DNA from: Pelosinus fermentans DSM 17108
GTDB lineage: Bacteria; Bacillota; Negativicutes; DSM-13327
Reading direction: 5' to 3'
DNA length: 64,000 nt
Assembly (NCBI RefSeq): GCF_000271485.2
Contig: NZ_AKVN02000001.1
Span: 686,001 to 750,000, forward strand
Position 1 is the first letter of the stretch. The number at the start of each line of letters is the position of its first letter. The notes under the pieces were generated by a model that saw only the letters and a list, made by a program, of their open reading frames with translations, had not been told where the DNA came from and did not search any database. Positions 1 to 8,482 of the stretch are shown in pieces. The position numbers and the translations under genes were made by a program.

Positions 1-118
1 TCCCGCCAGAGGTTTTATGGAATAAATAATGGTTTATAGGGGAAAATAGTTGGAGGATAAGTTTATTACATACGTTTAGATTGATGATGAAATGCAATAA
101 GATGAGTTTATTTTTTAG

Positions 119-136
119 ACCCGCGATAGCGGGTTT
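119..136 (+). terminator. Rho-independent terminator of a gene left of the window
   Basis: ACCCGC and GCGGGT pair around a GATA loop and are followed by a short T run. No gene ending just before it lies inside the window, so it probably closes a transcript that starts to the left. The rest of positions 1-291 shows no credible gene. Confidence 0.65.
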
Positions 137-189
137 TCTTATTCTTTGAAGTGGCGAATAAGTATTTTGTAAATTTATATATTTTCTTA

Positions 190-217
190 TTGCACTTTTG
201 CTACTGTATGGTACAAT
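190..217 (+). promoter_or_regulatory. Promoter of the decarboxylase gene
   Basis: TTGCAC and TACAAT are separated by 16 bases, a sigma-A-like arrangement, about 75 bases before the decarboxylase start. Seen by eye only. Confidence 0.45.
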
Positions 218-291
218 CATATAGTTACTTTTCTTGCTGCAACCAGCGAAGACAGGTTCCAACGAAATAACAAACAGGATGGGAGAGGGAT

Positions 292-1443
292 ATGAATAGT
301 TATTTTAAATTATCAAAAGCAGCTGTTGAAAGTTTGGCACAACAATATGATACCCCGTTGTTATTGGTGTCAACAGAACAAGTAGAACGTAATTATTCTT
401 TTTTGGCGAGTTATTTACCGGGAGTGAAAATGCATTACGCGGTAAAAGCCAATCCTCATGAAGCAATTATCCGGAAATTGGCTGAATTGGGTTCGTATTT
501 TGATGTAGCATCAGATGGAGAAATGCAATTTTTAACGGATATGGGCATTCCAGCAGAACGTATGGTATATGCCAATCCGGTGAAGACGGCAAGCGGACTT
601 AAGATAGCCAAGCATATCGGTGTATATAAATTTACCTTTGATAGTGAAAGTGAAATAAGTAAAATGGCCAAGGCAATACCTGGTGGGACGGTGCTGCTCC
701 GGGTTAGAGTGGACAATCCTAATGCCTTGGTCGATCTAAATAAGAAATTTGGTGCTCATCCTGATGAAGTATTACCCCTTCTTACCTTGGCTCGTCAGCA
801 AGGTCTTGATGTGGCTGGCCTATGTTTTCATGTGGGCAGTCAATCTTCCAGTGCTGATGCCTATGTAGAGTCATTAGAAATATTTCGGCGTTTGTATGAT
901 CAGGCAAAAGAAGCAGGTTTTGATTTGCGCATCCTAGACATCGGAGGCGGTTTCCCTATCCCAGTAATTGATGGTAATACGATTGATATTGTTGCTATGC
1001 TGCAAACGATTAATAAAGCCATTACCCACTACTTCCCTGATACGGAAATTTGGGCTGAACCTGGGCGTTTTATCTGCGGAACAGTAGCGAATCTAATTAC
1101 TCGCGTGATTGGTACTCAAAAGCGCAATGGGAAACAATGGTATTTCCTGGATGATGGATTATATGGTACTTTTTCAGGAGTTATTTTTGATCATTGGGAT
1201 TTTGAATTAGAAACCTTTAAAAGTGGCGAGAAGGTACCTGCTACCTTTGCAGGACCAAGCTGTGATTCCTTGGACATTTTGTTCCAGGATAAATGGATTC
1301 CTAGCTTAGAAATGGATGATCTGATATTAGTGCCAACTTGCGGGGCTTATACCTCAGCGTCGGCTACTGAGTTTAATGGTTTTTCTAAAACCCGGATCCT
1401 AGTATGGGAAGAAGTAAAGGATAGTTTAAAAATAAATACATGA
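292..1443 (+). CDS. Lysine/ornithine decarboxylase, fold type III
   Basis: PLP enzyme of the alanine racemase-like (fold III) decarboxylases that convert lysine or ornithine to cadaverine or putrescine. Visible motifs: YAVKAN with PLP lysine K52, HVGSQ at 180-184, GGGFP at 218-222, EPGR at 256-259, and CDSLD with the catalytic cysteine C324, then YTSASATEFNGF. The 383-aa length fits the Selenomonas lysine/ornithine decarboxylase group, not the longer LysA. In Negativicutes the diamine is linked to peptidoglycan and holds the outer membrane, so a cell-envelope role is likely (inference). ATG start with GGGAGAGGG just upstream. It stands alone between its own promoter and terminator. Substrate preference cannot be read from sequence. 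Confidence 0.87.
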   Translation: MNSYFKLSKAAVESLAQQYDTPLLLVSTEQVERNYSFLASYLPGVKMHYAVKANPHEAIIRKLAELGSYFDVASDGEMQFLTDMGIPAERMVYANPVKTASGLKIAKHIGVYKFTFDSESEISKMAKAIPGGTVLLRVRVDNPNALVDLNKKFGAHPDEVLPLLTLARQQGLDVAGLCFHVGSQSSSADAYVESLEIFRRLYDQAKEAGFDLRILDIGGGFPIPVIDGNTIDIVAMLQTINKAITHYFPDTEIWAEPGRFICGTVANLITRVIGTQKRNGKQWYFLDDGLYGTFSGVIFDHWDFELETFKSGEKVPATFAGPSCDSLDILFQDKWIPSLEMDDLILVPTCGAYTSASATEFNGFSKTRILVWEEVKDSLKINT

Positions 1444-1448
1444 GACAA

Positions 1449-1486
1449 AAAGAGGCAGAAAACCTAAGGGGTTCTGCCTCTTTTTT
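1449..1486 (+). terminator. Terminator after the decarboxylase
   Basis: AGAGGCAGAA and TTCTGCCTCT form a 10-bp stem followed by a run of T, six bases after the stop codon. Confidence 0.9.
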
Positions 1487-1531
1487 ATCCAAATTAAATA
1501 ATAATTAAGAAATATCCATTTTTTCTCAAAT

Positions 1532-1560
1532 TTGACAAAGTATTATATTCTTAGTAAAAT
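1532..1560 (+). promoter_or_regulatory. Promoter of the yitT-like gene
   Basis: TTGACA and TAAAAT with a 17-base spacer, about 35 bases upstream of the start codon; a near-consensus sigma-A promoter. Confidence 0.75.
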
Positions 1561-1595
1561 AATATAAATCTATACGTAAAAAAGGGAGGAATTAT

Positions 1596-2456
1596 ATGCC
1601 GGGAAAGAAAATTTCAACGAAAGAGTATATCCGAAGGTATGTTTTCATGTTTATTGGTTCCATTTTAGCAGCGGTAGGGTTAGAGGTTTTTTTGGTTCCC
1701 AATCAGATTATTGATGGTGGAGTAATTGGTATCTCTATCATGGCAAGTCATTTAACTGGATGGCCGCTAGGGTTATTTATCTTCGTATTGAATTTTCCAT
1801 TCATCTATTTAGGGTACATGCAGATTGGAAAAAACTTTGCGATATCAACCTTGTTTGCCTTGACTTCTCTGTCGATCTGGGTAAGTGTTTTGCTGCCTAT
1901 TCCAGGCTTTACAAATGATGTGTTTTTAGCAGCCATCTTTGGGGGAATTATCCTTGGAATTGGTGTAGGACTCATTATTCGCTATGGCGGTTCTTTAGAT
2001 GGCACTGAAATTGTTGCCATTATATTAGATAAACGTACAGGTTTTTCTGTAGGCGAAATTATTATGTTCTTCAATATATTCATTATTGGAAGCGCAGGAC
2101 TAGTATTTAGCTGGGATAAAGCTATGTATTCTTTAATTGCCTATTTTGTTGCTTATAAATTAATAGATATTACGATCGAGGGCTTGGATGAGTCAAAGGG
2201 TGTCATGATTGTTAGTGACCATCCTCATGAAATAGCCGAAGTGCTGATGGCGCGGCTGGGGCGTGGAGTCACTATTTTACATGGTCAGGGTGCCTATACG
2301 GGTGAGTCTAAGCAAGTGCTTTACTCTGTTATTACTCGTCTGGAGATTGCCAAACTGAAAATCATTATTCAAGAGATTGATGAAAATGCTTTTGTAACGA
2401 TTAATGAGGTTCATGATGTAATGGGTGGAAAAGTAAAAAAACGCGCAATACATTAG
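1596..2456 (+). CDS. YitT family membrane protein (DUF161/DUF2179)
   Basis: A 286-aa integral membrane protein. The first two thirds contain five to six hydrophobic segments with the family pattern VPNQIIDGGVIGIS near residue 40 and GGSLDGTEIVA near 130. The last 80 residues form the soluble DUF2179 domain, ending in a segment around INEVHDVMGG. These proteins are common and multicopy in Firmicutes; their transported substrate or function is not established. ATG start preceded by AAGGGAGGA. Monocistronic, with its own promoter and terminator. Confidence 0.85.
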   Translation: MPGKKISTKEYIRRYVFMFIGSILAAVGLEVFLVPNQIIDGGVIGISIMASHLTGWPLGLFIFVLNFPFIYLGYMQIGKNFAISTLFALTSLSIWVSVLLPIPGFTNDVFLAAIFGGIILGIGVGLIIRYGGSLDGTEIVAIILDKRTGFSVGEIIMFFNIFIIGSAGLVFSWDKAMYSLIAYFVAYKLIDITIEGLDESKGVMIVSDHPHEIAEVLMARLGRGVTILHGQGAYTGESKQVLYSVITRLEIAKLKIIIQEIDENAFVTINEVHDVMGGKVKKRAIH

Positions 2457-2466
2457 ACTATTTTAT

Positions 2467-2496
2467 ACAAAACTTGGCGAAAGCCAAGTTTTTTTG
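2467..2496 (+). terminator. Terminator after the yitT-like gene
   Basis: AACTTGGC and GCCAAGTT pair around a 4-base loop and run into seven T residues. Confidence 0.9.
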
Positions 2497-2526
2497 GTGG
2501 AATCAGAATTTATAAGTTTAGGGGAA

Positions 2527-2600
2527 CGTTGAACACAGAGGGCGCAGAGGTTTTAACCCTAATTATCTTTTCTCAGTGTCCTCTGCGCCTCTGCGGTTCA
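2527..2600. repeat. Intergenic palindromic repeat, ACAGAG type
   Basis: The left arm (gaacACAGAGGGCGCAGAGG) is complementary to the right arm (CCTCTGCGCCTCTGCGGTTC) with minor mismatches, around a TA-rich centre. One of about 17 related copies in the window. It lies between the yitT-like terminator and the degS-like gene. Confidence 0.85.
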
Positions 2601-2716
2601 TTATTTTATCACAAAATCAATTTAATTATTAGGCAAGGATTTTTGCAGGTGAAAAAATCTGTATTGGCGAAGTAGATTAATCCATACTATTTTTAGGAAT
2701 TGTTAAGGTGGGTTGT

Positions 2717-3847
2717 ATGAAAAATATTGATATTAGTGACCTTGATAGGATTGTCAAAACCACAATCGATGCCGTAGAGCAAGGAAAGACACAAATTTTT
2801 GATATTTATGAGGCGGCTCGTAATGAAGTTGAAAATATAAAAAAGGATGTAGAACGTACAAAGCAGGAGACAGTTGCTATCATCTTTACAGTGGATGATT
2901 TAGAAAAAAAAGAGCGGCGTTCCAGGATCAAGTTAATGGAAGTCAGCCGTAATTTCAGCATATATTCAGAAGATGATATTAAAGCAGTATATGATGATGC
3001 GAGAAACTTACAAGTTGAATTAGCGGTAGCTCGCGCACAGGAACAAAGCTTACGTCAGCAGCGTGATGATTTAGAGCTTCGTTTACGCTCTTTAAAAGAT
3101 ACGGTGTCTAAGGCAGAAGGTTTAACAACCCAGGTAGGAGCAGTTTTAGGGTATTTAGGCGATGAAATGGGAAATGTAGTAGTAAAAATTGAATCCTTGC
3201 AGCAGAGTCAAGTGTTTGGTGCCAAAATTATCAAAGCCCAGGAAGAAGAACGCCGCAGAGTGTCGCGGGAAATTCATGATGGACCAGCTCAAGCTATGGC
3301 AAATATTGTGTTTCGGGCGGAAGTTTGTGAGCGATTGATTGATATTGATGTGCTGCGTGCAAAAAAAGAACTGGCAGATCTTCGTGCACAAGTACGTCTT
3401 TGCCTAAAAGAAACGAGAAAAATTATTTTTGATTTACGTCCAATGACATTAGATGATTTGGGATTAGTACCTACAGTGAAACGGTTTTTAGATACGGTAA
3501 AAGAGCGCAGCGGTATGATTTATGATATTAGGATATTAGGTGAAGAACGGCGCTTAGATTCTTATGTGGAAATTGGTGTCTTTAGAATTTTTCAAGAAGC
3601 AATTACAAATATTGAGAAACATGCCCAGGCTCAGACGATCTCCATTGCTATGGAATTTCGCAGGGATACTTTCTTAGCTACCATTGCTGATGATGGTAAG
3701 GGTTTTAATACAGCAGATAATTTTGGCAGCGAAAGTTTTGGTTTACTGGGGATGCGGGAGCGAATTCATCTGCTGAATGGTGAGCTGACAATAAAGTCCG
3801 AAATTGGGGTAGGCACAAAAGTCATTATTAAAGTAGTATTTAAATAA
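2717..3847 (+). CDS. DegS-like sensor histidine kinase
   Basis: Cytoplasmic two-component kinase of the HisKA_3/NarL-partner type. The N-terminal half is helical and coiled-coil (DegS sensor domain). The phosphorylation box EERRRVSREIHDGPAQ follows, with H187 as predicted phospho-acceptor, very close to Bacillus DegS. A HATPase_c domain with NIEKHAQ, DDGKGF and GLLGMRERI ends the protein. No membrane segments. A GTG nine bases upstream is also open, but AAGGTGG sits five bases before this ATG. No DegU-type regulator lies beside it; the next gene carries a receiver of a different class, so the partner is unknown. Confidence 0.85.
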   Translation: MKNIDISDLDRIVKTTIDAVEQGKTQIFDIYEAARNEVENIKKDVERTKQETVAIIFTVDDLEKKERRSRIKLMEVSRNFSIYSEDDIKAVYDDARNLQVELAVARAQEQSLRQQRDDLELRLRSLKDTVSKAEGLTTQVGAVLGYLGDEMGNVVVKIESLQQSQVFGAKIIKAQEEERRRVSREIHDGPAQAMANIVFRAEVCERLIDIDVLRAKKELADLRAQVRLCLKETRKIIFDLRPMTLDDLGLVPTVKRFLDTVKERSGMIYDIRILGEERRLDSYVEIGVFRIFQEAITNIEKHAQAQTISIAMEFRRDTFLATIADDGKGFNTADNFGSESFGLLGMRERIHLLNGELTIKSEIGVGTKVIIKVVFK

Positions 3848-3913
3848 TAGAGGATATACCTGAATCTTCCGAACAAAGAAATGGAATTTTCTTGGGTATA
3901 TCTCTATTATTTT
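3845..3913 (+). terminator. Long hairpin after the degS-like gene
   Basis: AATAGAGGATATACC and GGTATATCTCTATT form a 14-bp stem with one bulged base around a 30-base loop, followed by a weak ATTATTTTA tail. It may terminate or stabilise the transcript. Confidence 0.5.
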
Positions 3914-4145
3914 AGCAATATAGAAGATTTGATGCTGAGGGAAAATGGGCATTTGGATTTTATTTTTTAAAGAATTTTCAAAGAGATTAATTTATCCCTA
4001 TTGTTGAAGGATTATAGTGGATTTATATAGAGATTTGTTATATTATAGCAATTAAAAGCTGTGTATACTGAGTTATTGCATGATAAGAGCGGGGAGTCAA
4101 TAAAGATATCCATAGAGGAGTATATTATCACAAGGGATGGATGCA

Positions 4146-5930
4146 ATGAATCAACAATTTAAAATTCTTATTGCCGAGGATAGCAAATTAGAACGCCGCA
4201 TGCTGCGCAATAACCTTGCGTCTTGGGGCTATCAGGTTTATGAAGCCGTGAATGGCAAAGAGGCAATTGTGATGTTTGATGAGGTGAATCCTGACTTAGT
4301 CATTTTGGATGGTATCATGCCGGAAATGGATGGCTATGCTGTGTGTGAGTATTTGCAGGAGCAGAAAAGAAGAAGTAAGACTCCGATTATCCTCATTACT
4401 GCCTACGACAATGAAGAGGCGGTGGAACGAGCCTTTGCAGCAGGTGCTGGTGAGTATTTAACTAAGCCTGTGTATTGGAATGTTTTGAAATATCGCATTA
4501 AAAGAATTCTGCAAGCAAGGCAGGCGGAAATTGCCTTGGGCAAAAGTGAAGAAAAGCTGCAGGGCATTTTAAATAATGCGGTAGTCGGTATTGGGATTCT
4601 TGATGAACATGGTAATTGCATTTATGGGAATCAGAGGTTAGTGGATATGCTCGGCTATTCTTTGGACGAATTACATACAATTGGTTTAAAACAGGTAACG
4701 CACCCTGAAGATTGGCCAAGAAGTGCAGAAGGACTGCGGAAAATGGTCAATAAAGAAAAGCTGGAATATCATGTGGAAAGACGTTGCATTCGTAAAGACC
4801 GGACTGTCTTTTGGGCCAGATTGTCTGCGGCGGTTGTATATGATGAAGATCATGAAGTCAATTCGATTCTTGGCATCATGATTGATATTACAGATCGCAA
4901 GGCAATGGATGTGCAAATTAGTTTGCAAAATCAATATTTATTGGCTTTAAACGAAGTATCGCTGCAGTTGTTGAATCGTTTAGATTTGGATGATGTATTG
5001 GCCATGATTGTGACCCATGCGGTAAGTTTATTTCCTAATGCCAGTGGCAGCCTGTTTCTTTTAAAAGAAAATAATTCCCAAGTCGAACTGAAATTTGCTA
5101 TCGGGCTTGATGAAAATAGCATCGGTACAGTTCAGAACAAAGACGAAGGAATTATTGGGGAAGTATTTCGCACGGGTGAGACCGTGATAGTGAATGATTA
5201 TCAAAATTGGGCAAAGCGCATCAATAGTCATGGTATGGTACACTATGGAGTATTTATTGGAATGCCTTTGTTCTCTGACAAAAAAGTGGTTGGTGTCGTT
5301 TATATTTATTTTGATGATTCTGCCTGGGGATGTACTCAGGAACAAAAGTTCTTATTAGAGCGTTTTATTGGTCTGGCTTCTATTGCTTATGATAATGCAA
5401 TTTTATATAAACTTGCTCAGGAAGAAATTGGTGAACGTAAGTTGGTAGAGGAAAAGCTCAGATATGTAAGTATGCATGATTCCCTGACTGGCCTTTACAA
5501 CCGTACCTATTTTGAAGAAGAATTTCAAAGAATTTCGAGTGGATCATACCCATCTGTCGGGATTATTGTGTGTGATGTTGATGAATTAAAAGTTGTGAAT
5601 GATACATTAGGACACGCTTTTGGAGATGCATTGATTGTCGCCGCAGCAACGGCGCTAAAACAGGCTTGCCGCCCAGGCGATACGGTTGCTCGGATTGGCG
5701 GTGATGAATTCGTAGTATTGCTGCCTGGTGCGGACCAAGAAGTTATGCAAGACGTATGTCATCAAATTAACGAGAAAGTACAGCGCTGCCGGAAAAACTT
5801 AAATGGCACCATTGTACGCTTATCCATAGGCTGGGCTCTGCATACTGGACCAGATGTAAATCGCAAAGAGCTGTTTAAAGAGGCTGATAAAAAAATGTAT
5901 CAAGATAAAATGCTTCATAGGATCGGTTAA
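4146..5930 (+). CDS. Response regulator with PAS, GAF and GGDEF domains (diguanylate cyclase)
   Basis: Four modules in order (numbering from the alternative ATG at 4137): receiver at 8-125 with phosphorylation site D58 and conserved K110; PAS about 138-255; GAF about 270-425; GGDEF about 440-597 with an intact GGDEF signature at 521-525. RPGD at 512-515 is an RxxD product-inhibition site at the correct spacing, so the enzyme should make c-di-GMP from two GTP under feedback control. No EAL domain. ATG 4146 is preferred because AAGGG lies nine bases before it, while the ATG at 4137 overlaps that site. It follows a histidine kinase, but a 290-base gap argues against co-transcription. Confidence 0.9.
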   Translation: MNQQFKILIAEDSKLERRMLRNNLASWGYQVYEAVNGKEAIVMFDEVNPDLVILDGIMPEMDGYAVCEYLQEQKRRSKTPIILITAYDNEEAVERAFAAGAGEYLTKPVYWNVLKYRIKRILQARQAEIALGKSEEKLQGILNNAVVGIGILDEHGNCIYGNQRLVDMLGYSLDELHTIGLKQVTHPEDWPRSAEGLRKMVNKEKLEYHVERRCIRKDRTVFWARLSAAVVYDEDHEVNSILGIMIDITDRKAMDVQISLQNQYLLALNEVSLQLLNRLDLDDVLAMIVTHAVSLFPNASGSLFLLKENNSQVELKFAIGLDENSIGTVQNKDEGIIGEVFRTGETVIVNDYQNWAKRINSHGMVHYGVFIGMPLFSDKKVVGVVYIYFDDSAWGCTQEQKFLLERFIGLASIAYDNAILYKLAQEEIGERKLVEEKLRYVSMHDSLTGLYNRTYFEEEFQRISSGSYPSVGIIVCDVDELKVVNDTLGHAFGDALIVAAATALKQACRPGDTVARIGGDEFVVLLPGADQEVMQDVCHQINEKVQRCRKNLNGTIVRLSIGWALHTGPDVNRKELFKEADKKMYQDKMLHRIG

Positions 5931-5973
5931 ACCACATAGTAGTATTTGTATTATGATTCCCTTTAAATAGGGC

Positions 5974-6011
5974 ATAATAGGTAAAGAGCAGCGGCAGGTT
6001 TTACCTATTAT
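5974..6011 (+). promoter_or_regulatory. Perfect 12-bp hairpin directly before a ribosome binding site
   Basis: ATAATAGGTAAA (5974-5985) and TTTACCTATTAT (6000-6011) are perfectly complementary around a 14-base loop. The 3' arm ends one to two bases before the AAAGGAGG of the next gene. There is no T run, so a role in translation or mRNA stability is as likely as termination. Confidence 0.5.
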
Positions 6012-6028
6012 AAAAGGAGGCGATAGGG

Positions 6029-7498
6029 TTGCGTTTGAGGCAAGCAGACACCCCTTTACTGGCTGCAATGCAGCATTATGTACAAGAGGAAGTGATTCCT
6101 TTTCATACTCCAGGGCATAAGCAAGGTAAAGGAATGCATCATACATTAGAAAGAATAATAGGCAGAGGTACCCTGGCCTTGGATTTGGCTTTAATGGAAG
6201 AATTAGATGATTTTCACGAACCCTATGGCTGCATAAAGGATGCTCAGGAGCTGGCTGCACAGCTTTATGGTGCGGATCATAGTTTTTTTGTTATCAATGG
6301 TACAACGGGCGGAATTTATGCAATGATATTAGCTGTTGCCGGTCCAGGAGAAAAAATTATCGTGCCCCGTAATGCTCACCGCTCTATTATTGGCGGGATT
6401 ATCTTAAGTGGGGCGATTCCAATCTTCATGCAGCCAGAAGTTGATAATGACTTAGGGCTGGCTATGGGAGTTACGCCAGAAACGGTAGAGAATACAGTGC
6501 GCCAGCATCCGGATGCTAAAGGAGTACTCATTATTAACCCTAATTATTATGGGGTTGCTGTAGATTTAAAAAAGATTGTAAATCTTGTTCATGAACATAA
6601 CATGGTGGTGCTGGTAGATGAAGCTCATGGTCCTCACCTGCGTTTTAGCAATCGTCTGCCGATACAAGCTTTGGATGCCGGGGCTGATATTTGTGCCCAG
6701 AGTACTCATAAGATTATTGGTGCATTGACTCAATGCTCCTTAGTTCATTGCCGGGAGGGACGTATTCGTGTTCCTCATCTGAAAGCAATGCTGCAGTTGA
6801 CTCAGTCTACCAGCCCTAACTATATTATGTTGGTATCCTTAGATGTAGCTCGTATGCAAATGGCTTTAGAAGGTACGAAGCTCATTGAACGATCCATTGC
6901 CTTAGCCAATTGGACAAGGCAGGAAATTAATAAAATACCTGGTTTATACTGTTTTGGTTCGGAGAAAAAGGGGAATCCCGGAATATATGATTTAGATCCA
7001 ACGAAGGTTACTGTTACAGTTAAAGGACTGGGATTAACAGGTCCTGAGGCAGAGCGGATTTTACGTCATCAGTATAAAATACAAGTTGAGCTTTCGGATT
7101 TATATAATCTTCTTTTTTTAATTACCTTAGGGGATCGGGAAGAAGAAGTACATCTGTTGGTGGCAGCTCTTCGGGACATGGCAGAAAAATATGCAAAGGC
7201 TTATGACTTTTCCTTATTAGAACGCTGCATTCATGCACCATATCCAGTAGCGCCTCAAGGTATTTTATCTCCTCGTGAAGCTTTATTCGGCAACACCTGC
7301 ATGGTACCTTTTGCTCATTCTGCAGGAATGATTTGTGCTGAAATTGTCACCTTTTATCCTCCCGGTATCCCTGTGGTATGCCCGGGAGAGAGGATAACCC
7401 AGGAAATTATCGATTATTGTCAACTGCTTCAGCAAAGTGGCATGCATGTGTCTGGACCAGAAGACTATACATTAAAAACAATTAAAGTGGTGGATTAA
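6029..7498 (+). CDS. Orn/Lys/Arg decarboxylase family protein, fold type I (YaaO-like)
   Basis: PLP-dependent enzyme of the basic amino acid decarboxylase family. PFHTPGHKQGKG at 24-35 is the family N-terminal motif, DEAHG at 197-201 holds the aspartate facing the PLP ring nitrogen, and STHK at 225-228 carries the PLP lysine K228. The 489-aa length matches the short Firmicutes form without the wing domain of inducible LdcI/AdiA. It precedes tmk exactly as yaaO does in Bacillus. The substrate (arginine, lysine or ornithine) cannot be assigned. TTG start with AAAGGAGG eight bases upstream. It abuts tmk with no gap, so the two are probably translated together. Confidence 0.85.
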   Translation: MRLRQADTPLLAAMQHYVQEEVIPFHTPGHKQGKGMHHTLERIIGRGTLALDLALMEELDDFHEPYGCIKDAQELAAQLYGADHSFFVINGTTGGIYAMILAVAGPGEKIIVPRNAHRSIIGGIILSGAIPIFMQPEVDNDLGLAMGVTPETVENTVRQHPDAKGVLIINPNYYGVAVDLKKIVNLVHEHNMVVLVDEAHGPHLRFSNRLPIQALDAGADICAQSTHKIIGALTQCSLVHCREGRIRVPHLKAMLQLTQSTSPNYIMLVSLDVARMQMALEGTKLIERSIALANWTRQEINKIPGLYCFGSEKKGNPGIYDLDPTKVTVTVKGLGLTGPEAERILRHQYKIQVELSDLYNLLFLITLGDREEEVHLLVAALRDMAEKYAKAYDFSLLERCIHAPYPVAPQGILSPREALFGNTCMVPFAHSAGMICAEIVTFYPPGIPVVCPGERITQEIIDYCQLLQQSGMHVSGPEDYTLKTIKVVD

Positions 7499-8182
7499 AT
7501 GAATGGTAAATTAATTATTATTGAAGCCGGAGATGGCAGCGGCAAAGCAACGCAGACAGAAAAACTATATCATCGTTTGAAAGAAGAAAAAAGAACAGTA
7601 CGCAAAGTGAGCTTTCCGGACTATAAAAGTAGTTCTTCAGCACTAATAAAAATGTATCTCAATGGTGATTTTGGCAATCGTCCTGATTCGGTAAACCCTT
7701 ATGCTGCTTCCAGTTTCTATGCAGTAGACCGCTATGCATCCTACAAGCAGGATTGGGGTGATTTTTATAAACAGGGCGGCATTATCATTGCCGATCGTTA
7801 TACTACGTCCAATATGGTGCATCAAGCTGTAAAAATTCATGTACAGGAAGAAAAGGATGCTTTTTTAGATTGGCTCTGGGACTTAGAATTTGTGAAATTC
7901 GGTTTACCGATTCCAGATGGTGTGATTTTTCTCGATATGCCGCCAATGTACAGCAAAATTCTTAGAGAAGAGCGTGCTAAAAATAACGGGGAGCAAACTC
8001 CTGATATCCATGAGCGAGATGAGCAGTATTTAGAGGACTGCTATAGTAACTATTGTGCTATCGCCGATAAGTATCATTGGCATAAGATTTCCTGCATTCA
8101 TCATACACAATTAAAGACAGTGGACGAGATTCATGAAGACGTCTACCAATCGGTACAAAATATACTGGCAAGGAACAAGTAA
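7499..8182 (+). CDS. tmk: Thymidylate kinase (dTMP kinase)
   Basis: P-loop kinase phosphorylating dTMP to dTDP for DNA synthesis. Residues 9-19 read EAGDGSGKATQ: the DGSGK core and following TQ are conserved, but the first Walker A glycine is alanine and the residue after lysine is alanine instead of T/S. The DR(Y) motif lies in ADRYTTSN near residue 98. At 227 aa it is slightly longer than the usual 205-215. The start codon abuts the stop of the preceding decarboxylase. Position before yaaR-holB supports tmk. The Walker A departures suggest the variant clostridial form; some functional divergence cannot be excluded. Confidence 0.82.
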   Translation: MNGKLIIIEAGDGSGKATQTEKLYHRLKEEKRTVRKVSFPDYKSSSSALIKMYLNGDFGNRPDSVNPYAASSFYAVDRYASYKQDWGDFYKQGGIIIADRYTTSNMVHQAVKIHVQEEKDAFLDWLWDLEFVKFGLPIPDGVIFLDMPPMYSKILREERAKNNGEQTPDIHERDEQYLEDCYSNYCAIADKYHWHKISCIHHTQLKTVDEIHEDVYQSVQNILARNK

Positions 8183-8241
8183 AGTTTCAGCTTATTGAAA
8201 ACAGGGCTTACGCAGAGAACGTGTACTGCTATAAAAAGTAA

Positions 8242-8344
8242 TGAACCGCGAAGACGCGGAGAAATGCAAAGAACGCGAAGGACGTATTGTGGATAGTTCG
8301 TGTTTGACCCAGCCTTCGTTGCTTCGCGTCTTCGCGGTTCAAAA
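8242..8344. repeat. Intergenic palindromic repeat, GCGAAG type
   Basis: Left arm begins gaaCCGCGAAGACGCGG and right arm ends CTTCGCGTCTTCGCGGTTC, with further pairing inward and an unpaired centre of about 30 bases. It fills most of the 300-base gap between tmk and the GMP-kinase-like gene; nothing else is recognisable there. Confidence 0.85.
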
Positions 8345-8482
8345 TGCTTTATTTTTTAATAGTTAATTTTCTAAAAATTGCGTTTATTAATGAAAACAAG
8401 CAGGATTATCGATAATATATGTACAATGTAATACTATACGATACATTTAGATAATAATGGAATTTGCATGGGGGGAATGAGT

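Noticed and set aside
5820-6260. Minus-strand 146-codon frame across the yaaO-like start
   Set aside because: It overlaps two well-supported plus-strand genes and shows no recognisable domain.
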